Assembly: GCA_000711775.1 (NCBI GenBank)
Contig: ARYC01000675.1
Coordinates: 1-64,000 of the forward strand
DNA: 64,000 nucleotides
Direction: 5' to 3'
DNA from: Oxytricha trifallax
Lineage: Eukaryota; Ciliophora; Spirotrichea; Sporadotrichida; Oxytrichidae
The position numbers and the translations under genes were made by a program. Below the pieces are notes generated by a model, which saw nothing but the letters and a program-made list of their open reading frames with translations, made no database searches and was not told the origin of the DNA. Shown here one piece after another: positions 58,196 to 64,000 of the stretch. Every line of letters begins with the position of its first letter. The stretch's first letter is position 1.

Positions 58196-60924
58196 TCAAA
58201 ACTTAGCTGCTGGTCTCTTTTCCTTCTTGCCTTGTCTATGTTCGACTAGTGCCTCTAAAGTTTCTGCTTTCATTGGAATGTCTTTCTTATATTTAAGTGG
58301 TTTAATAATTGTACCAGCTTTTGTGAGCACATCTGGTTGAATTAAACGCTTATGAGATTGAATTGTGTTCCAGTCTTTTCCTAGTGGCACACTCATCAAA
58401 GCCTCGAATTTATATATAATTACACAATAACAGATGAAGTTAGGGTTTATTATGGTATTCACAGTCTGATTAGAGAGGAAAAAAAGTGAATTGTTTAACG
58501 TTGTTATAAGGATGTGGGAGTTCCTTAACCAAATACTTCTAAGCAAATTTCTTATCACGCTCCTCAATGTTTAAGACAACACCTTTAATTTTGCTGTCAG
58601 CTCTTTGTTTCTTTAGCTCTTCAATTTTCTTCTTCTTGAATTCTTACACCCTGGCAAGAATTTATAATGTTAAAACATTAGTAATAATATAGCAACCTTT
58701 TTATCGTGACTTTTCTCAGAGACTCCATCACCAGCCCATTCATTCCAGCCTCTCTAGACTACTGGAGCCTTAACTTTATTGCCAAGTTCATCCTCAATCT
58801 CTTAATCTTTCTCTCTTTCAAAGTCTTCCATTGCTTGCTCTTCATCTTAAGGTGTTATGAACAAATTTCTCAGCACTTGATCGTCTTTAGCGATTGATAT
58901 GACCTTCTTAGATTCTGGCTTAAAATTCTTCAAGTCTTCGTTGATATCAAAAGTAACTTCAAGTTTTTCAGCTTTTTTTGAATTTTTCTTATTTCCTTGC
59001 TTCTTTCCAATCTTACTCTCTTCTTTCTTGACTTTATGTTGACTTTGCTCTTCCTCTGATGAATCATCCTCTTCGCTTTCAGCCTATCTAACAACTAATT
59101 TTTGAGTGGCTTTCTTTATTTGCTCATCAGTGAGTGGAACAACTTCGAGCTCCTTGACTTAAAGGGTTTTAGCTGCGAATTTATTGGCTGCTCCCTTAAA
59201 GAAATTCTACTTCTCTGCTTAGTTGTCATTGTCTGATTGATCTAAGATTTCTTGGTCTTCTCTGATTTGATCCATGAGCATTTTTGCTTGCTGCTTGGTC
59301 ATTTCTTTCTGTCTCTCTTCTCCTCTCTTCATGAATTTCAAGCCCATGATACCTTTATCCTCTTTCTTGGATGGTTTCTTCTCTGATTTCTTGTTACTAG
59401 CGAAGTTCATAGCTAAGTCTTCATCACTATCACTTCCTGCATTGTCTGAGTCATCTTCATCAGAATCATCTTCTATTTCATCTTCAATGGCAGCTAATGC
59501 TTTCCTCTTTAGAGCCTCTTCATCAAAGTCTTCTTCCATCGAGTCATCTTCATCGCTAGAGTACTAAGATTCAGAATTGTCTTTTCCATTGACTCCTGTG
59601 GCAACTTTCTTAGTTCTCAACTTGAGGTGATTCTTCTCTCTCATCATTTCATTGTAAGTCTCTCTGATTGACTCGTTTTCCATCATACCGAAACGCTTGA
59701 GTTTCTTTGCAAATTTATTATTACTTGAATGTCTTTGCTTCAGTCTTTCCTCCACCTTTTTCTGTTCTTCCTTTTCTCTATAGGCTTAAGCTGCTTCTGG
59801 ATCTATCTGTTCCAAATAATCGATAAGTTTAAACACAAAAAAGGAATTATTGGATTTTACTTGCCAATATAAAAATTAACTTATCAAAAATAAAAAAATA
59901 TAACAAAAGTTTTTTCTCTTCTCTATCCTTTTCTCTCTTCTTAATCTTGTGATAGAGCTTTGACTTAATCTTTGAGATTCTTCTATTTTTCATTTCCTAG
60001 CGGAAAAGTAGAGATTTCATTTATGAAATTTGTTGATATCTTTGCTCTAATTAGTCAGCATCTAAACGATTCAAATTATAAATACTAAATATCTAATTTC
60101 TGTTTTTACAAATTAGATAACATTTGATAACCGATTGATGAGTTGATCTTATTCTTGCTTTTTAATGTCATTCTCTGAATGGAGACCTTGTCTAGTCAAT
60201 TCTTATTAGATTTATTGTTCTAACTAAGAAGTGGCTTGAGATGCCTTCAAGTTAGAAGCTATTTAATTCATGGAGTTCAATTTTACTCCACCGCCTTCTC
60301 CAATTACATATATATCAAATTACTCTATGAATGTAAAATTTCAGTAATGTTTTAAACATCTCTAGTAGTAAAGTCCATCTATTCAGTTTCTCTGTTTTAC
60401 TTGACTTGTGGAAGCCACTTGGTCATGTGCTTCTGCACTTGCTTATAGTTCTCATCTCTTTCAATCTACAATCGCTTCCTGCCAGTAAGTGGTTAGGAAA
60501 GTGCAGGGTTTCTCTCAGCCTCTTTCCTTAATTCTTTGATCTGCTTCTCCAGCTTAGTTGCGTTAATCGTCTCTGAAACTTTCCCTTTTTTGCCACTTGA
60601 GGTCTGCTCCTGCATTTTATTGGCACCAATGGATTGGAAAATATCTCCGAGTGTGAGTTGCTAGTCATCGCCGTCATCCCCTGCGAATAAATCTGCATCG
60701 TCTACTACTTGCTGCATCTACTACTCTTCTCTCATTTTCTGATCTTTACTTCCCTTTTTATGTTAATTTGATGTCTTTTTCTTAATGTCTTTCATTAAAC
60801 TCATACCTTCCTCCTTTGAGAGTCCTAACTACTCCAGCATCTTAAAGTGGAGGTCTTCGTCTTATTGAATGTGTTGCTTGCTGTCTGAACTCAGACCACT
60901 GTTTGCTCTTTGTTTCTTTCCCAT
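58196..60924 (-). CDS. UTP14: UTP14, U3 snoRNP / small-subunit processome protein
   Basis: Start ATG 60924 (MGKKQRANSGLSSDSK), stop TGA 58196-58198. UTP14 is an essential nucleolar factor that activates the helicase Dhr1 during 18S rRNA maturation. Diagnostic motifs: KWLPQVKQNRETEQMDF in the first third; MKSLLFRQEMKNRRISKIKS followed by KLYHKI; a Trp-Gly region (GWNEWAGDGVSEK); KYLVKELPHPYNN; and PLGKDWNTIQS near the C-terminus. Several introns are required (for example 35 nt after MDFTTRD, and 46 nt after KSHDKK), plus an IES at 58411-58487. Around 60.07-60.13 kb either a 47-nt GT-AG intron or a 65-bp deletion at pointer CGATT keeps the frame. Acidic stretches (EDDSDEDDSDNAGSDSDED) are typical. 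About 830 residues. Confidence 0.9.
58411..58487. other. IES in UTP14 gene, pointer GAATT
   Basis: 77 bp between GAATT at 58406-58410 and 58488-58492. Removal joins NNVKQ to FEALMSVPLGKDWNT, as expected from UTP14 of other eukaryotes. Confidence 0.85.
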
Positions 60925-61642
60925 TATATTGATGATAGGCTGACAATTAATATCAATAAATAAATATTGCACAAATTCAAAAAGTAAAAAAGCATATAGG
61001 TAAATTATTGAAATTATCAATTTTATAGAATTATTAATGGCAATATAGGTATATTTGATATAAATATATATAGTATTTATTAAGTTTAATGCAAACTCCT
61101 TCAATCAATTTATTTCCTTTTGTTAGAAAATGAGAAAGAAAATAATATATTATACGAAAATCTAAAAATTATAAATAGCATTTAAAAACAAAAAGCTCCT
61201 TCATTTTGAATTTATTTTATGCACAATTAATAAAAGTGAAATTTTTATAAGCTTAAATAATGGCATTTTATTAATTGAAATCATAAATTACTCCAATTGC
61301 ATTATTTAATGGCAAAAGAAAAATAGACTAATTTTCTCTAAAACCCCAAAGATAAACAATATTTTTAAAAAATCACTTTAAATTCAAGAAAGAAAAGTAA
61401 TATTATGTTAGACTTTGAACATTGAATCATTCTAATAAACTTTAACCCCATAGTAGATTTTATATTATTTTTAAAAAAATGAGTACATGAATCTAAACTT
61501 TTGAATTTTTATGATAATAAAATCATAAAATATAATGGGAAAAAGGTTTTAATTCGATCAACCAACAATAATATATTTATAATAATTTCTAAAGATGAAA
61601 TTTGTGATATAATCACAAACTACGACCACGACCACAGTGAAA
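60925..61642. other. AT-rich divergent intergenic region
   Basis: Lies between the divergent UTP14 and next gene; may hold both promoters. No repeat recognised. Confidence 0.5.
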
Positions 61643-62220
61643 ATGCAGCCAAATGAAAATGGAGCGAATTCCAAACTGGGTTCAGGGAGTGGAGCAGAAA
61701 TTAAATCCAGTACGTAACAAACATTTTCTGTAAATCACGCAAGAAAAATGTCAGAAGACTCTGCTATTAATAAATTGCTCTATTGATTAACAGTTAACAA
61801 TCGAACTTTATTTATTTGCTGTAATTTATCAGGATAAGTTTGGCATAAAATTTTTATAATTATTATTTTAATTAATTTTGAGAATATTGCAAATCACTAA
61901 GAAAGTAAAATAGCACGGTGTTGTAACGGAGTGAAAGATTTCTACTATAAAGTGAAGTCGAAGCTAGTAACTGATAAGGAAAATTTATTCGTAAAAACCA
62001 TTATTAACAAGAAGCGAAAGTTTAAACCCTACAAAGATATGACAAAACCTGAGAAAAAGGAAAGAATAAAAGACTACTTTTTATCATAGATTTATAGGTC
62101 AAAATACATAGAGTATTAAATTTCTCATTTTAGTATAAATGTAATTTAATATTATGCTTACAGTTTGTATTTTAAATAAAACCCTGTAATATTTGCTAGG
62201 ATTTGTGTTTTTATTATATA
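61643..62220 (+). CDS. Small basic protein of unknown function
   Basis: ATG 61643 begins MQPNENGANSKLGSGSGAE, then QQTFSVNHARKMSEDSAINK, up to a TGA near 61,785. After about 90 bp of AT-rich DNA the coding resumes as NHQESKIARCCNGVKDFYYK, then NLFVKTIINKKRKFKPYKDM and KPEKKERIKDYFLSQIY. The second part is Lys-rich. I could not fix the border of the gap (intron or IES) or the true stop; the gene must end before 62.22 kb, where the convergent channel gene ends. No family recognised. Confidence 0.5.
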
Positions 62221-62222
62221 TT

Positions 62223-64000
62223 TCACTGACTTTTATCTTAATCTAAAGCCTTGAGTTCTTTGTTTATAATATCATCGTCATCTTGAATTTATCTAATCAA
62301 CTTATCCTTTTCATCTTGCTCTTGCTAAATTCCTATTTTTAATAAATCAAGTATTAAAATTAAAAGATATCAGATAAAAATTACATTAATTAAATTCTGG
62401 CTTAAGTTATTTTACTGGCAAATACTTGTAATTTACGTAATTTTTCCATTTTGGCTTCAGATATCTCTTCTTGCTCATCGAGGTTTTGAGATTAAGAATT
62501 GCCAACTTAAATTTCTGATATATTATTGTTAAAAAGTAAGGATATCTAATTCAATCAATTTAAGTTATAAAAATCATTTGCATTTAGTTTTATAATTTCT
62601 TAAATTTTAAACTCTATCATGAAAATAGTTAAATATGCGATTTTAATGCTCCAAAATATTTATAATTGTAAAAAATTGGTTAAGAAAGGAAGTATTATTG
62701 CATTTATATTTAGCCAATAATGAACTCTTGTGTTAAGTATTAGATTGATGATTTGAATTCTTGATTAGGTTTCTTTCCTTCTTTAAGGTATTTCTTGAGT
62801 ATATTGCTATTTTGGTCCATTTTATTTTGACACACTCTGATTGCTTTCATTAATTTTGAAGATTTCTTACCGACTCTCTTAATAACAGTATTCACAGTTT
62901 CTTTTTCGCCCTATTCGATAGTTGGTTCTTCATCTGAGAAGAATTGTTCTAAAACTTCATCATCGAATTGTTGAGAGTTCTCTCCGTCTCCTATTGACTG
63001 CAAATTTTGAACTAAGTTCAGAGATGAGGGCATTTGTTTCAGGCCAAGAGTTTACTAAATTTTCAAAGCGAACTTCTTTTTGAAAGATCTGCCTAACGCT
63101 TTTAAAGGCGTTACTTTATCTAGTTTTTCCATTGCTTGAACGAAATGAAGTCTTCTTAAGAGTGATCTTTAACGGATGTTATCAGCTGAAATTGGAAAAA
63201 GATCACATAGTCTCAAGAAAACTTTTTTTGAAACACACATAAACCTGGTGTCATGGGATAGTTTAGCAGTTTAAAAGACTATGTTAGATTTAAGATCATA
63301 CAGAATTTGGTAGTCACCAAAAATTGCATATTGAGGTAGGTACATAAAATCCTTAATTTAAAATTTGTTGTAGAGTTTTACTCCTCCCTCTCTAATGAAA
63401 AATACCTCACTAAACCTTTGACCATATTACACAATTGTAGTCTCTGGTTAATAAATTCTACAATACATATTGATGATTAATTCATTGGTGAAACCTCGCT
63501 CGCAGTAATCGAAGAAATGTCTAAAATTCTATATAAAATCCTTGAATATAGTGTTAGTGATTTCAGTTTACATCTTTGGAGAGATTTAATAGTAGAATGG
63601 AAACTCCTCTATAATTAAGTTGAAATCATGCAAGAAAGCATCCTGGACATACTGCTTTATAACACTGTATAAATCGGGTGGAATATAGTATGGCTTATTT
63701 GATTTCTCAATTTTCTTGATCCAAATATCAAGCATGGATAGTTTTTCATCTATAAGGTCTTCAAAGTTGTCTGTCTTCTTTAACATAGCATTTATACTTC
63801 CCATCAAGAAAGAAAAGAAAGAAAGGCCAATGAATTCTAAGACCATGGTGAATAAGTATTCATATCTTGTATGACCGGTATAATCTCCGTATCCCACTGT
63901 TGTCAAAGTTTCTAGAATCCAATAAACTGAGAAAATGTAGATCTAACTGCTGTTATTTTCGTCAAAACTCTAATTCCCACTGCTATCCTTAAAGAAGACC
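62223..64000 (-). CDS. Voltage-gated-type K+ channel with cyclic-nucleotide-binding domain, 3' part
   Basis: The gene enters from the right edge and ends at TGA 62223-62225. Visible: the pore filter TTVGYGDYTG at about 63.88 kb, an S6 helix (YLFTMVLEFIGLSFFSFLMG), the C-linker (IDEKLSMLDIWIKKIEKSNK) and a cyclic-nucleotide-binding fold (TTIVQYGQRFSEVFFIREGG; PQYAIFGDYQILYDLKSNIV), then a long acidic and basic cytoplasmic tail (DEEPTIEQGEKETVNTVIKR). This is the EAG/HCN-like layout common in ciliates, where such channels set membrane potential and ciliary beating. The 3' end has an extra exon (EQDEKDKLIRQIQDDDDII), joined by an interruption of about 70 nt, and AT-rich gaps at about 62.53-62.7 kb that are probably IES or intron. 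The voltage sensor lies outside the window. Confidence 0.87.

Noticed and set aside
60072-60131. IES with pointer CGATT in UTP14
   Set aside because: A 47-nt GT-AG intron also keeps the frame and retains plausible residues, so it was not listed as a firm IES.
1-64000. Standard genetic code with many pseudogenes
   Set aside because: Dozens of TAA/TAG codons in unrelated conserved proteins, all compatible with Gln, and consistent TGA ends make reassignment the simpler reading.

Overview
This window reads as germline (micronuclear) DNA of a spirotrichous, hypotrich/stichotrich-like ciliate. Three things seen in the sequence support this. (1) Long conserved proteins appear only if TAA and TAG are read as glutamine and TGA is the only stop. 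(2) Introns are very short, AT-rich and GT-AG (about 23-70 nt, with a few longer candidates). (3) Many coding regions are cut by AT-rich segments of 24-77 bp that are not usable GT-AG introns. Each is flanked by a 2-9 bp direct repeat (a 'pointer'), and deleting the segment plus one repeat copy restores the conserved frame. These fit internal eliminated sequences (IESs).

Layout. 1-25 kb is gene-dense: a NEK-like kinase (3' part), a Q/N-rich protein, an RCC1-BTB protein, a coiled-coil protein, a cyclin, a COMMD protein, a Q/N-rich protein with in-frame TGA codons, an FKBP-TPR protein, a type I membrane protein, a small secreted protein, a B-box-like protein and a large EF-hand/IQ coiled-coil protein. 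25-46.8 kb is a tandem array of eight paralogous membrane RING-CH (MARCH-like) E3 ligase genes, all on the minus strand and separated by AT-rich DNA. Seven carry a short IES at the same codon with drifting pointers; the eighth has none. Two members are interrupted inside coding sequence by transposon-like elements: a 1,154-bp foldback element with a 7-bp duplication, and a 1,744-bp element with arrays of TGACGTC repeats, a 9-bp duplication and its own spliced reading frame. In both cases removing the element and one duplication copy rejoins the host frame. 47-64 kb returns to gene-dense DNA: a TMEM256-like protein, a foldback element carrying a short ORF, a very long Q-rich protein, a divergent kinesin, an LRR protein, a PUB-like protein, UTP14, a small basic protein and the 3' part of a cyclic-nucleotide-binding K+ channel.

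Limits. Everything was read by eye. Exon and IES borders are exact where a pointer or splice site is given; other 5' and 3' ends are estimates. No rRNA, tRNA, CRISPR or telomere was recognised.
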